Source of the DNA: an uncultured Clostridium sp.
GTDB lineage: Bacteria > Bacillota > Clostridia > TANB77 > CAG-465
Direction of reading: 5' to 3'
NCBI GenBank assembly: GCA_900553785.1
Contig: USES01000004.1
Location: 1 to 63,877, forward strand
DNA length: 63,877 nucleotides
Shown: in pieces, positions 8,443 through 17,603 of the stretch
Position numbering within the stretch: the stretch's first letter is position 1
Layout of the letters: every line of letters begins with the position of its first letter
Notes under the pieces: generated by a model
The model's database searches: none
Told to the model about the DNA's origin: nothing
What the model saw: the letters and a program-made list of their open reading frames with translations, nothing else
Position numbers and translations under genes: made by a program

Positions 8443-9057
8443 TTATTTATAATATTCATTTATTAAATCATCTATTTGTTCAACTGTTATAGCCTCATCA
8501 AGTTTATGTAAAATATTTGAGTTTTTATCTAAGAAATACGTTTTTGGTATTGTACTTGCTTCGGGATCAATAGCCTTGCGTATTACTCTTCCAAAGTCTA
8601 ATAATACTTCAGTATCAAAATCTACGGTTCCACCTTCTAACAAATCAAGCAGCCCATCAATTCCGTTATCTTTAAATTCATGTGCTATAAAAACTATATT
8701 TACATCTTTATCATCTTTATATTTTTTAATTATATCATTTAAGGCTTGCATTTCAGTTGCACAGTTTGGACACCAAGAAGCCCACATAAACAAAATTGTA
8801 TTCTTACCTTCAAACATAGTTTTATCATAATAGTTTATAACTCTAATAGTTGAATTAGATTTTGTAGTTATGATTTGTGAATTGTCATCTTCATTAAATG
8901 TTATATCTGAATTATTTTTGTCATCATTTGTTGTATTTCCTGGATTAGCGGTTCCCCCATTACGTTCTTTATAGTCTGAAACAACTAAATATGCGCCAAA
9001 GCCAATTATTGCACATAATAATACACAAAGTATAACTATAATTATTTTTTTATTCAT
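8443..9057 (-). CDS. Membrane-anchored thioredoxin-like (TlpA/ResA family) protein
   Basis: 204 residues: an N-terminal signal anchor (residues 4-26), an Asn/Asp-rich linker to about 60, then a thioredoxin fold containing FMWASWCPNCATE with the redox pair C96-P-N-C99. TIPKTYFLDKN contains the conserved cis-Pro loop. It probably reduces or isomerises disulfides, or serves cytochrome/peptide maturation, on the outer face of the membrane. No lipobox is seen. It is alone on this strand; the CPNC dipeptide is unusual compared with CPPC/CEPC. Confidence 0.88.
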   Translation of the reverse strand: MNKKIIIVILCVLLCAIIGFGAYLVVSDYKERNGGTANPGNTTNDDKNNSDITFNEDDNSQIITTKSNSTIRVINYYDKTMFEGKNTILFMWASWCPNCATEMQALNDIIKKYKDDKDVNIVFIAHEFKDNGIDGLLDLLEGGTVDFDTEVLLDFGRVIRKAIDPEASTIPKTYFLDKNSNILHKLDEAITVEQIDDLINEYYK

Positions 9058-9171
9058 AAAATCACCTTTTACACTGACAAATTATATTACAAAAATCTCT
9101 AAAAAACAACAAAATAATTGAAAAAACATGAGTGTTAATATATAATTAGTCTGTTAAATAGGAGTTAGTTT

Positions 9172-9675
9172 ATGAACAACATTGAGCATATAAAATACAC
9201 ATACAAGCATAGGAAAATAGTTTTGTTTTTAGCAAATAAGTATGTAAAAAATAAAAAAGAAGAGATAATAAATCAACTTAAAAAACATGATATGGATAAG
9301 ATGTTTTTATACCTTTTTTATAACAAGAAAGATGCATCAAACATTCATAGATCTTTTACTTCACATCATGAAAACGAGCTACCTAAGAATTATGTGGATT
9401 ATGTTGAAATGGTATTAGATTGGGAAAGTGCAAGGTATACTAAACCAGATAAACCATTAAATGCTTATGATACGTTATATAAGTACTATCCTGATATGGA
9501 AGAAAATGTGTTGCCAATACTTAAAGAGTTTGGACTAGATATGTCCAGACAAGATGCAGAAGAAGACGTTCTTGAGTATGCAAAAAGTTTGGATAACACA
9601 TCTACCAAAGATATTGAAAATGAAATGATTCAAAGTATTGAAGATATATTTGATTGTTTTAGTAAAGAGGAGTAA
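9172..9675 (+). CDS. DUF5662-like protein
   Basis: A 167-residue soluble protein with conserved His/Asp-rich helices (HRKIVLFLANKY, LKKHDMDKM, FTSHHEN, VLDWESARYTKPD) that I associate with the DUF5662 family. The spaced His and Asp residues suggest an HD-like metal site, but this is not established. It starts the operon with mrnC (3-nt gap) and the ABC transporter. AGGAG precedes ATG 9172. Confidence 0.65.
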   Translation: MNNIEHIKYTYKHRKIVLFLANKYVKNKKEEIINQLKKHDMDKMFLYLFYNKKDASNIHRSFTSHHENELPKNYVDYVEMVLDWESARYTKPDKPLNAYDTLYKYYPDMEENVLPILKEFGLDMSRQDAEEDVLEYAKSLDNTSTKDIENEMIQSIEDIFDCFSKEE

Positions 9676-9678
9676 AAA

Positions 9679-10071
9679 ATGGATATTAGGGAATATGACA
9701 TAAAAGCTTTAGCATATATAGGAGACGCAGTTTACGAATTGTATGTAAGAAAACACATAATGGAAAATAGTCACGAACAAGTAAATAAGCTTCACAAAAA
9801 AGCTATTAAATATGTAAGTGCTAAAGCTCAGGCACATGTTATAGCAGTGTTAGAGAATAAATTTACGAACGAGGAACAAGCTATATTTAAAAGAGGAAGA
9901 AATGCTGTATCTAATACTGTGCCAAAGAATACTGATGTTATAACATATAAAATTGCTACGGGATTTGAGGCAGTCATTGGGTATCTGTATTTAATTAACG
10001 ATACTGCAAGACTTGATTATATACTAGCAGAATCTATTCAGGCGATAGAAAATAAAAAGGAGGAAATTTAG
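9679..10071 (+). CDS. mrnC: Mini-ribonuclease 3
   Basis: A 130-residue RNase III catalytic domain without a dsRBD; in Bacillus it matures 23S rRNA. Seen: the signature ALAYIGDAVYELYVR at the N-terminus, and the second acidic motif GFEAVIGYLYL near residue 100. It lies immediately after the DUF5662 gene and ends in TAG, which overlaps the GTG start of the next gene (TAGTG). In Bacillus mrnC is linked to cysS; that link is absent here. Confidence 0.93.
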   Translation: MDIREYDIKALAYIGDAVYELYVRKHIMENSHEQVNKLHKKAIKYVSAKAQAHVIAVLENKFTNEEQAIFKRGRNAVSNTVPKNTDVITYKIATGFEAVIGYLYLINDTARLDYILAESIQAIENKKEEI

Positions 10072-10811
10072 TGCTACAAGTATCAGATATATCCAAGAGT
10101 TTTGGAAATGTAGAGGCAGTAAAAAATGTATCTTTTGAAGCTAAGAATGGAAGAATTCTTGGAATCATTGGAAAAAATGGTGCGGGTAAGTCTACAATTT
10201 TTAGGGTAATTTTAGATATACTTGAACCGGATTCTGGAGAAGTTATATTAGATGGTAAAAAATATAATATTTTATCTAGTAATAAAGTCGGCTTTTTACC
10301 TGAAGAAGGTAGCCTTAATAGTGAACTTACAGTCTATGAGCAAATGTGTTTTTATGGAAGTCTTAGAGGTATGACTGAAGATGAAGTTTCAGAAGAATTA
10401 TTCAAATGGTTAGAAAAGTTTGAAATAGTAGAGTATTTTAATAGAAAAATAAAAGAACTTAGTAAGGGTAACAGACAACGCCTACAGTTTATAGTATCAG
10501 TGCTACACAATCCAGAAGTGGTAATATTAGATGAGCCTTTTTCTGGACTAGATCCACTTGGTGTAGAGATGTTTAAAAAAATACTTATTGAATTAAAACA
10601 AAAGGATAAGATAATTATTTTTTCATCCCATAGAATGGATCATGTTGAACAATTTTCTGATGATATAGTAATATTAAATAGTGGTAAAATAGTTTTAAAA
10701 GGTGATTTAAAAACTGTTAAAACACAATATATGGTTGAACATGGTGACAACAGTGTGACGTTAAACGATATGTTTATAAAACTTCTAGGAGGTGACGCAA
10801 ATGTTCAATAA
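10071..10811 (+). CDS. ABC transporter ATP-binding protein (NatA-like)
   Basis: 246 residues, a single NBD. Walker A is GKNGAGKS (34-41), the signature LSKGNRQRL is followed by VVILDEPFSGLDP, and the H-loop is SSHRMDHVEQ. The C-terminal extension resembles the DUF4162 tail of NatA/gliding-type exporters. It energises the permease encoded next, with an 11-nt overlap. The start is GTG 10071, coupled to mrnC. The likely role is Na+, drug or peptide export. Confidence 0.92.
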   Translation: MLQVSDISKSFGNVEAVKNVSFEAKNGRILGIIGKNGAGKSTIFRVILDILEPDSGEVILDGKKYNILSSNKVGFLPEEGSLNSELTVYEQMCFYGSLRGMTEDEVSEELFKWLEKFEIVEYFNRKIKELSKGNRQRLQFIVSVLHNPEVVILDEPFSGLDPLGVEMFKKILIELKQKDKIIIFSSHRMDHVEQFSDDIVILNSGKIVLKGDLKTVKTQYMVEHGDNSVTLNDMFIKLLGGDANVQ

Positions 10812-13017
10812 AAATGTAACTAATGTAGCGAGATTTGACTTTTTAAATACTATGAAGAGCAAGGGTTTCATAATATTAAACATTGTGCTATGCATACTTG
10901 TCGTAGTTGCTATAAACCTTTCTAGTATAATTAGCTTATTTAAGTCTAGCGGAATAATTCATTCTAATGATTATGTTATAGAAGTATGGGATACTCAAGG
11001 AACATTTTTTAAGGATTTGGCTGAGAATAAAAATGATGACTTAATAAAAGAAGTTAAGAGTGCGGACAAAAAAGTAGAATATAATTACGAGAATATTGAT
11101 TCGAAAACAATAGGTATAAATGTAGAAAATGATGACACTGGAATAATTAAAAGTGCTGAAATTATAAGTAAAGACATTATTTCAGATGATGTGACAGAAT
11201 ATATTACAAATACTTTAACAAAAATAAGAAATAAAACAATAGAGAATAAATATCAAATATCAGAAGGTGATTCTAAGTTGTATAAAGAGAATGTTGAATT
11301 AAAAGAGACAATATTATCTAATGCCAAGAATCAAAATCAATTGACAGGAATTTTATCAACTATAATTGGATATATAATATTCATGTTGGTAATGACAATT
11401 ACAACTACTGTAGCATCTAGTATAGCTAATGAAAAAACTTCAAAAAGTGCAGAATATATTTTAAGTACAATTCCTTCAAAAGATTATTTAAATGGAAAAG
11501 TTTTAGCTGCTAATTTAAAAACAATATTAACGATAATTCTAATAATATTCTACGTTTTAATGGGATTAGTTTTAAACACAGCTATTATGCCGTCAGGCAT
11601 TACAGGAGCAGACTCAATATCTAGTGATTTTAGTGCATTAGGTGGTCAGAAAATAGAATTTAATGGATTTGTGTATTTGGCTATAATAATATTTATGATA
11701 TTTATTACAAATACCCTTATTTCGTATATACAAGCAGGTTTGGCATCTAGAATTAAAAGTATAAGTGAGTTAGACAGTGCAATAATGCTTCCTACAGTAA
11801 TACTTGTGGTTGCATATTTCATTTCAAATATGTTGCCAAATACAAGCAGTATTTTGACTAATATATTAGCTTGTATACCTATACTTTCTATGTACATATT
11901 ACCAACTGCGTATATGTTAAATAAAGTTAGTATAATAGTTATAACTATATCATTTGCGGTATTGTTAATTACATTAGTAATTGTATACAAAGTTGTTTCT
12001 AGCAAGTTCAAAAATAATCTTTTGGATTTAGGAAAGAAAAAACTAGAAAAAGAAGATGAAGAAGTTGCAATAAAAAGAGCAGAGGAAAAAAAGTTATTTA
12101 GCGTTAAATTAAAAAAGTTTGTTATGTGTGTGGCTTTTTCACTTATACTATCAATAACTTTAGGAAATACTTTTGGGGTTATTCCATATTTTACTAATAA
12201 TGAGAACTTAAAACTTGTTTTAAATTCATTAGTTTTTGTTATATATATTGGAGTACCAGCCTTAGTACTAAGTAAATTATTTTCTAACACATCAAAGGTA
12301 AAAAAAGATAAAAAGGTTCAAGAACAGCAAAGAAGAGAAAAAATAAAATGGTACCTGATTGGTCTTGTGGGTCTTGTGATAGCTCAGATTATTAACACGA
12401 TCTTTGTATATGTTTTTAATATTAACCAGAGTCAAGCAATGGAAGTTGCACTAACAGTACCATCTACTTTGACAGGAATAATATTGTTTGTTGTATATTT
12501 AGCTTTAATTCCAGCTATATTTGAGGAGCTATTGTTTAGAAAAGTTATACTAAGTGGTGCAAAGCAATTTGGAGATATATTTGCAATATTGTTTACATCT
12601 ATATTGTTTGGTTTATTCCACCAAAATTTACAACAAATACTTGGTACTGCGCTCATAGGTGCAGTGTTGGCTATAGTTACACTTAAGACGGGGGATATAA
12701 AAACTTCAATGTGTATACATTTTACAAACAATTTATTTGCAACCTTGGTACAAATTATATATACACAAATGGGTAATGGCAATATAACTACGACGTCTTT
12801 AGTATGTATTTCTCTTGTTTTAGTAATAGCGATATTTGTATTTATAGGTCTAGTTTTACTAATTAAGATATTGATTACTAAAAAAGGAACACTTAAAATT
12901 TCTACTGATGAAGAAAAATGTAAGGTAAAACTAACAAGTATTTTTGCAAATTACTATGTTTTAATATTGTTTATAACGATGTTACTTACTACAATACTAA
13001 ATTCGAAAGTAAGCTAA
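10801..13017 (+). CDS. ABC-2 permease fused to CPBP (CAAX-type) intramembrane protease
   Basis: 738 residues. The N-terminal part is NatB-like: one membrane helix, a large extracytoplasmic loop (about 60-180), then five or six helices. After a Lys/Glu-rich cytoplasmic segment, the C-terminal part is a CPBP protease domain. It has EELLFR at about 574-579, FGLFHQN near 603 and a third His in IHFTNN near 639, the usual catalytic set. ATG 10801 is chosen because AGGAGG at 10787-10792 fits; an in-frame GTG at 10792 is too close. It forms a transporter with the preceding ATPase. The protease may process or guard against an exported peptide. Confidence 0.88.
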   Translation: MFNKNVTNVARFDFLNTMKSKGFIILNIVLCILVVVAINLSSIISLFKSSGIIHSNDYVIEVWDTQGTFFKDLAENKNDDLIKEVKSADKKVEYNYENIDSKTIGINVENDDTGIIKSAEIISKDIISDDVTEYITNTLTKIRNKTIENKYQISEGDSKLYKENVELKETILSNAKNQNQLTGILSTIIGYIIFMLVMTITTTVASSIANEKTSKSAEYILSTIPSKDYLNGKVLAANLKTILTIILIIFYVLMGLVLNTAIMPSGITGADSISSDFSALGGQKIEFNGFVYLAIIIFMIFITNTLISYIQAGLASRIKSISELDSAIMLPTVILVVAYFISNMLPNTSSILTNILACIPILSMYILPTAYMLNKVSIIVITISFAVLLITLVIVYKVVSSKFKNNLLDLGKKKLEKEDEEVAIKRAEEKKLFSVKLKKFVMCVAFSLILSITLGNTFGVIPYFTNNENLKLVLNSLVFVIYIGVPALVLSKLFSNTSKVKKDKKVQEQQRREKIKWYLIGLVGLVIAQIINTIFVYVFNINQSQAMEVALTVPSTLTGIILFVVYLALIPAIFEELLFRKVILSGAKQFGDIFAILFTSILFGLFHQNLQQILGTALIGAVLAIVTLKTGDIKTSMCIHFTNNLFATLVQIIYTQMGNGNITTTSLVCISLVLVIAIFVFIGLVLLIKILITKKGTLKISTDEEKCKVKLTSIFANYYVLILFITMLLTTILNSKVS

Positions 13018-13038
13018 ATTATAGCTTGTAACATAATT

Positions 13039-13075
13039 CTCCTTAGATAATATAATATCTTAAGGGGGATTTTTT
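13039..13075 (+). promoter_or_regulatory. Terminator-like hairpin that traps the ribosome binding site
   Basis: CTCCTTAGATA (13039-13049) pairs with TATCT-T-AAGGGG (13056-13067, one bulge). Six T residues follow immediately, and the ATG starts at 13076. The 3' arm contains the AAGGGGG SD, so the hairpin could end the upstream mRNA or shut translation of the next gene. Confidence 0.6.
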
Positions 13076-13477
13076 ATGGAATGTGAAAAAGACGTTTTAA
13101 AACCATGTACATATATTGCAGAGAATAATAACATGTGTGTTACTAACAAAGAAAAATATATGCCAATTCAGTCATTGGGACCGGAAATTTATACTTTTAT
13201 ATATAAAGTGGTAGAGATAAACTTAAATAAACACATAAAACAAAACAATATGCCTAAATGTATTGCTAAAGATGAATTTAATTTGATTGTAAATGATTGT
13301 ATGTGTGATTTAACTAGACAAGAGAAAAGTTATAAAGAGATGCTAAAGTCTCGCTCAACTGGAATAGATGATGATTCAAGAGCTTTTTGCAATAATTGTA
13401 ATGGCCTTTTAAAGTCTGTTATAGAGATAGCACTTATTACATCATTGTTAAATGGCGGATGTATGTTTTGTTACTAA
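13076..13477 (+). CDS. Cysteine-rich protein of unknown function
   Basis: 133 residues with ten cysteines (3, 11, 21, 62, 75, 77, 105, 108, 129, 132), including CMC, CNNC and a C-terminal CMFC. The paired spacing suggests a metal or Fe-S/zinc site rather than secretion; there is no signal peptide. The only hydrophobic stretch is a short one near residues 114-126. I do not recognise the family. It is framed by a hairpin over its SD upstream and a terminator downstream, so it is probably its own unit. Confidence 0.7.
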   Translation: MECEKDVLKPCTYIAENNNMCVTNKEKYMPIQSLGPEIYTFIYKVVEINLNKHIKQNNMPKCIAKDEFNLIVNDCMCDLTRQEKSYKEMLKSRSTGIDDDSRAFCNNCNGLLKSVIEIALITSLLNGGCMFCY

Positions 13478-13484
13478 AAAATTG

Positions 13485-13524
13485 AAGTGTGAAACAGTTT
13501 TATTGGTTTGTTTCACGCTTTTTT
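13485..13524 (+). terminator. Terminator of Cys-rich gene
   Basis: AAGTGTGAAAC pairs with GTTTCACGCTT, followed by a T-run. Confidence 0.85.
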
Positions 13525-13586
13525 AAGTATAAAGAAAGTTGAAAGTTTACGTATTTTGCTATATAATAACAGTGAGGTAAAAGGTT

Positions 13587-14435
13587 ATGAATAGTGATTT
13601 ATGTTTAAAAGTGGATACTTTTAATTTGAAATATACATTAGAATGTGGACAATGTTTTAGATGGGAAAAAGTAGAAGAAAACGAATATATTGGTGTAATA
13701 GAAGATAGAGTTTTAAGGGTAAGACAAGAGGAAAATGTGCTCTATGTATGGTCAAATAAAAAAGAAAATTTAGAAGATGTTGTAAAAAATTATTTTGACT
13801 TAAATAAAGATTATTTAAGTCTTGAAAAAGAAATTTCAAAGGTGGACCACAATATAGAGCAAGCACTAAAGTTTTCTAGTGGAATTAGGATACTAAAACA
13901 GCCATTATTTGAAACGTTTATATCTTATATCATTTCTGCTAATAATAATATTAAAAGGATAAGCAGATCTGTAAATGACATAAGCAAAACTTATGGTAAA
14001 GAGGTAGAATTTGAAGGCAAAAAATACTATCTTTTTCCTAGTTTAAATGAGTTTAGTAATTGCAATAATGAAACACTTTTAAAATGTGGATTGGGTTTTA
14101 GAGCAAGATATGTGGTACATAACATAGAACTTTTAAAAGAAAACCCTGAATTATTAGATGATATACAAAAACTTTCAACGCCTGAAGCTAAGAAGAATTT
14201 AATGAATTTCATGGGAGTAGGTCCAAAGGTGGCAGATTGTATAATGCTTTTTTCTATGGATCGAGGAGAAGTTTTTCCTGTAGATGTGTGGGTAAAGAGA
14301 ATAATGGAAAAACTATATTTTAAAAAGAATGTGTCTATTAAGGATATAAGTAAATTTGCAAACGATACATTTGGTGTAAATGCTGGAATAATTCAGCAAC
14401 ATTTATTCTATAATGTAAGAGAAGGAGTGCTTTAG
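13587..14435 (+). CDS. 8-oxoguanine DNA glycosylase (OGG1/AlkA-like)
   Basis: 282-residue HhH-GPD base-excision enzyme. The N-terminal TBP-like domain has LECGQCFRW. The helix-hairpin-helix MNFMGVGPKVADCIMLFSMD supplies the catalytic Lys at 214, and FPVDVWVKR supplies the catalytic Asp at 233. This combination is that of clostridial OGG1-type bifunctional glycosylases removing 8-oxoG from DNA. A three-base gap (14436-14438 includes the next ATG) couples it to the flavin reductase-like gene. Confidence 0.9.
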   Translation: MNSDLCLKVDTFNLKYTLECGQCFRWEKVEENEYIGVIEDRVLRVRQEENVLYVWSNKKENLEDVVKNYFDLNKDYLSLEKEISKVDHNIEQALKFSSGIRILKQPLFETFISYIISANNNIKRISRSVNDISKTYGKEVEFEGKKYYLFPSLNEFSNCNNETLLKCGLGFRARYVVHNIELLKENPELLDDIQKLSTPEAKKNLMNFMGVGPKVADCIMLFSMDRGEVFPVDVWVKRIMEKLYFKKNVSIKDISKFANDTFGVNAGIIQQHLFYNVREGVL

Positions 14436-14437
14436 AT

Positions 14438-14995
14438 ATGGGAAAATTAACGTGGAAACCAGGTACAATGGAATATCCCCTGCCTGCTGTTTTAGTGTCT
14501 TGTGGTGATATGGATAATTCAAATGTATTAACAGTTGCGTGGACTGGAATTTTGTGTACAGACCCTGCAATGACATATGTATCTATTCGTAAAGAAAGAT
14601 ACTCATATAATATTATTAAAAATACTAAAGAGTTTGTTATAAACCTAACAACTGAGGATTTGGTAAAAGCTACAGACACAGCAGGAGTTAAATCTGGTAG
14701 AAATATAGATAAGTTTAAGATGCTTGATTTAACTAAGGAAAAAGCAACTACTTTATCGTGCCCTATGATAAAAGAAAGCCCAGTAAACATTGAATGTAAA
14801 GTGGAAGAAATAAAAGAACTGGGTAGTCACGATATGTTTGTTGCTAGAATTACTGCGGTAAATGTAGATGATAAATATCTTGATGAAACGGGTAAATTTG
14901 ATTTAGAAAAGTGCAATCTAATAGCATATTCACATGGAGCATATTATACTTTAGGTAAAAAACTTGGTAAATTTGGATTTAGTGTAAAAAAATAA
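14438..14995 (+). CDS. Flavin reductase-like FMN-binding split-barrel protein
   Basis: 185 residues of the flavoredoxin/flavin reductase family: TVAWTGILCTDPAMTYVSIR is the typical FMN-phosphate loop, and NLTTEDLVKATD and YYTLGKKLGKFGFS complete it. It probably binds FMN and transfers electrons from NAD(P)H or a partner. Its SD (GAAGGAG) lies within the end of the glycosylase gene. The link between a DNA-repair enzyme and this protein may simply be transcriptional. Confidence 0.88.
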   Translation: MGKLTWKPGTMEYPLPAVLVSCGDMDNSNVLTVAWTGILCTDPAMTYVSIRKERYSYNIIKNTKEFVINLTTEDLVKATDTAGVKSGRNIDKFKMLDLTKEKATTLSCPMIKESPVNIECKVEEIKELGSHDMFVARITAVNVDDKYLDETGKFDLEKCNLIAYSHGAYYTLGKKLGKFGFSVKK

Positions 14996-15011
14996 TAGTT
15001 TTTAATAACGT

Positions 15012-15052
15012 AAAAAACAAACTGCAATCACTTTTTGCAGTTTGTTTTTTTC
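15012..15052. terminator. Bidirectional terminator
   Basis: AAAAAACAAACTGCAA pairs with TTGCAGTTTGTTTTTT between convergent genes. Confidence 0.9.
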
Positions 15053-16168
15053 TTACTTAATATTAAATATTCCTTGATCTGTAACTAATGTATGAATATT
15101 GTATAAAAACAATACTTCGTCAATATTATTTTCTTTTATATATTCCGTAATACTTGAAGAATAGTATCTTGGATCTATTACATGTGTATATTTAAAATTA
15201 TTTACTACAAATGGTACAAATGAGTTAGCATAGGAATCCTTAATAACTAATAAGTTTTTGCCAGATTTCATACTTTCATTTTCTACAATTACTAGCCCTT
15301 GATTTTCATCTAAAAACATAGCGTATTTATCTTTTTTGTTTAAGTAGTCTTTGTTGTATAAGCTATCTGTTACTTTACCACTTCTTACATAGGTTACTTT
15401 TAGTTTTGTGTTTACATTTGTATATGTTGTAATACTATCTGGAGTAACGTTATATAAAGCGGCTTTTGAGAAAGTGGTTCCTAAAAAGCTATCTGATACA
15501 ATCTCTTCTTTGAATTTATCCAGTGCAAGTGGTTCTTCATTTATTGAGTTTATGAATTTTCTGTAAGCCTCATAAGCAGCGCGTGTAGTCCAGTGGTGAT
15601 CAAGTTTGTAGTAAGCTTGAATATTGTTATTTTTTAACTCTTTTAATTCATTATATAAGTCGATTGTGTCACAATTTTCTAATTTTGAGTAAATAGACTT
15701 AATCCTATCTGTTTCAGAATACTCAGTTGCATATTTTGGTAATAAATCCTGATTTAATGTTATTGATGTAGGTACAATCATAACAGTTGTGTGGTAATCT
15801 GAGCCTTTTGAAATTACGTTTATCATACTAGAGATTCTGTTTAATCTATTATCTTCAATATATGTATTTTTTTCTATTAAATATCCATCAGATGCTATGT
15901 ATACACCGTTATTTTCTGTTTTACCTAGTGCTAACTCTGTATCTGTTTTAAGCTTTACGAAAGCATCTCTTAAAGGAAAGTGATCTTGTATATACTTTTC
16001 AAAACTTATCATAAAAGAACCATCAGCTAAAGTATTAAATGTAATGCCAGGAAATTCTTCTAAATATCTGTTCTCATTTTCAGAAAATGAATCTTTAGGC
16101 GATACAATGAAAAGAATTGAAAAAATTACGATTATTATACTAAAAGCTATTCCAAAATATTTTTTCAT
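15053..16168 (-). CDS. DHHW-family protein (AlgJ/AlgX-like O-acetylation factor)
   Basis: 371 residues with an N-terminal signal anchor, FSENENRYLEEFPG just outside the membrane, and the eponymous KLDHHWT motif near residue 190. A late VIKDSYANSFVPF carries the SGNH-like Ser. These proteins work with MBOAT transporters to acetylate exopolysaccharide outside the cell. It is the last gene of the cassette, 11 nt after the MBOAT gene, with its own GGAGGTG SD. Confidence 0.9.
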   Translation of the reverse strand: MKKYFGIAFSIIIVIFSILFIVSPKDSFSENENRYLEEFPGITFNTLADGSFMISFEKYIQDHFPLRDAFVKLKTDTELALGKTENNGVYIASDGYLIEKNTYIEDNRLNRISSMINVISKGSDYHTTVMIVPTSITLNQDLLPKYATEYSETDRIKSIYSKLENCDTIDLYNELKELKNNNIQAYYKLDHHWTTRAAYEAYRKFINSINEEPLALDKFKEEIVSDSFLGTTFSKAALYNVTPDSITTYTNVNTKLKVTYVRSGKVTDSLYNKDYLNKKDKYAMFLDENQGLVIVENESMKSGKNLLVIKDSYANSFVPFVVNNFKYTHVIDPRYYSSSITEYIKENNIDEVLFLYNIHTLVTDQGIFNIK

Positions 16169-16179
16169 ATAGGCACCTC

Positions 16180-17586
16180 CTAAAATCTAAAATACAAAAA
16201 TGGGTTGTATGAAGAGTTTACTAAGTAAGCAACACTTAATACAAATATTCCAATACATATTATAAGAGAAGCTGTGTCAAATATAACAGATAGAGCTTTC
16301 TTATTTTCGAATTTCTTATTTAACTTTTTATATATTGTTTTCATTAGCGGCGTACAGCCTATAATACATATTACAATTATTATAGCGTAGTTTTTTAGGT
16401 AATATAACGTTTCAGTAGAAACAAATGAATTGCCTATACCAAACATTTTACTAAACCAGTTACTTAAAGATTTAAAGTCATCAAATGCAAATATTGCCCA
16501 ACTTATTAGTACTAAAAAGTCAGTATAAATAATTCTTAGTATATTAGGTAATTTTTCTATATACTTTTTAAGCCAGAATTTTTCTATTAAAAGTAGTACA
16601 CCAAAGTATAATCCCCATATAATAAAATTCCAACTTGCTCCATGCCAAAGACCAGTTAGGCCCCAAACTACTAATATATTTCTAATGTGGCGTGCTTTGC
16701 TACATCTATTTCCACCAAGTGGAATGTATACGTAATCTCTAAAAAATGTTGAAAGTGACATGTGCCATCTACGCCAAAAATCTGTTACTGAGTTTGCTAT
16801 ATACGGATAATTAAAGTTTTCAAAGAAACTGAATCCTAGCATTTTTCCCATTCCTATTGCCATATCTGAATATGCTGAAAAATCAAAATAAATTTGGAAA
16901 CCAAATGCTATAGTTCCAAGCCATGCCATAGTAACAGTAATATCTTGACTTGCACAAATACTGTTGTATAAAGCTCCAATATTGTTTGCAATTAAAACTT
17001 TTTTGCCAATACCTATTATAAATCTGGTAAAACCTTTTGAAAACTTTTCTAAAGTAACAGTTCTGTTGTGAAGTTCTTCGCTAATTGTTTCATATCTAAC
17101 TATTGGTCCTGCAATAAGTTGAGGGAATAGTGATACATATGTTGTAAAATAAAGGAAGTTTCTTTCTGGTTTAACAGTTTTTTTATATACATCTACAGTG
17201 TAGCTTAAAATTTGGAATGTGTAAAAACTTATTCCTATAGGTAAACTTAAACTTAAGCTATTTATACTCAAACCAAATACAAGATTTATATTGTCTATTA
17301 AAAAGTTTGCATATTTAAAAAATCCAAGTACGGCTAAGTAAATAATAATTGTTATAACTAAAATCAATTTATTTTTCTTTGGATATTTTTCCATCCACAA
17401 AGCTGTTATGTATCCCACAAAACAGGTTGCTATCATAAGAAAAACATAAACTGGTTCTCCCCAAGCATAGAATATAAGGCTAGTAATAAGAAGGAGAATA
17501 TTCTTCGCCTTCTTTGGTACTATATAATATAATAAAAATGTAATTGGGAAGAATACAAATAGAAAGGGTAAACTACTAAATACCAT
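16180..17586 (-). CDS. MBOAT O-acyltransferase (AlgI/DltB-like)
   Basis: 468 residues with about ten membrane helices. It has the family motifs FYAWGEP, FDFSAYSDMAIG, NFNYPY, DFWRRWHMSLSTF and GLWHGASWNF, with the conserved His near residue 315. It moves an acyl group across the membrane for O-acetylation of a wall or capsule polymer. It is not dlt-linked (no dltA/C/D here), so acetylation is more likely than D-alanylation. AAGGAGG precedes the ATG. Confidence 0.95.
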   Translation of the reverse strand: MVFSSLPFLFVFFPITFLLYYIVPKKAKNILLLITSLIFYAWGEPVYVFLMIATCFVGYITALWMEKYPKKNKLILVITIIIYLAVLGFFKYANFLIDNINLVFGLSINSLSLSLPIGISFYTFQILSYTVDVYKKTVKPERNFLYFTTYVSLFPQLIAGPIVRYETISEELHNRTVTLEKFSKGFTRFIIGIGKKVLIANNIGALYNSICASQDITVTMAWLGTIAFGFQIYFDFSAYSDMAIGMGKMLGFSFFENFNYPYIANSVTDFWRRWHMSLSTFFRDYVYIPLGGNRCSKARHIRNILVVWGLTGLWHGASWNFIIWGLYFGVLLLIEKFWLKKYIEKLPNILRIIYTDFLVLISWAIFAFDDFKSLSNWFSKMFGIGNSFVSTETLYYLKNYAIIIVICIIGCTPLMKTIYKKLNKKFENKKALSVIFDTASLIICIGIFVLSVAYLVNSSYNPFLYFRF

Positions 17587-17603
17587 GTATCCTCCTTATA
17601 AAT

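Noticed and set aside
11646..12290. 214-codon minus-strand frame
   Set aside because: Antisense to the permease-CPBP gene, no SD, hydrophobic by mirror of the membrane segments.
14338..14790. 150-codon minus-strand frame
   Set aside because: Antisense to the glycosylase and flavin reductase genes, which are well supported.
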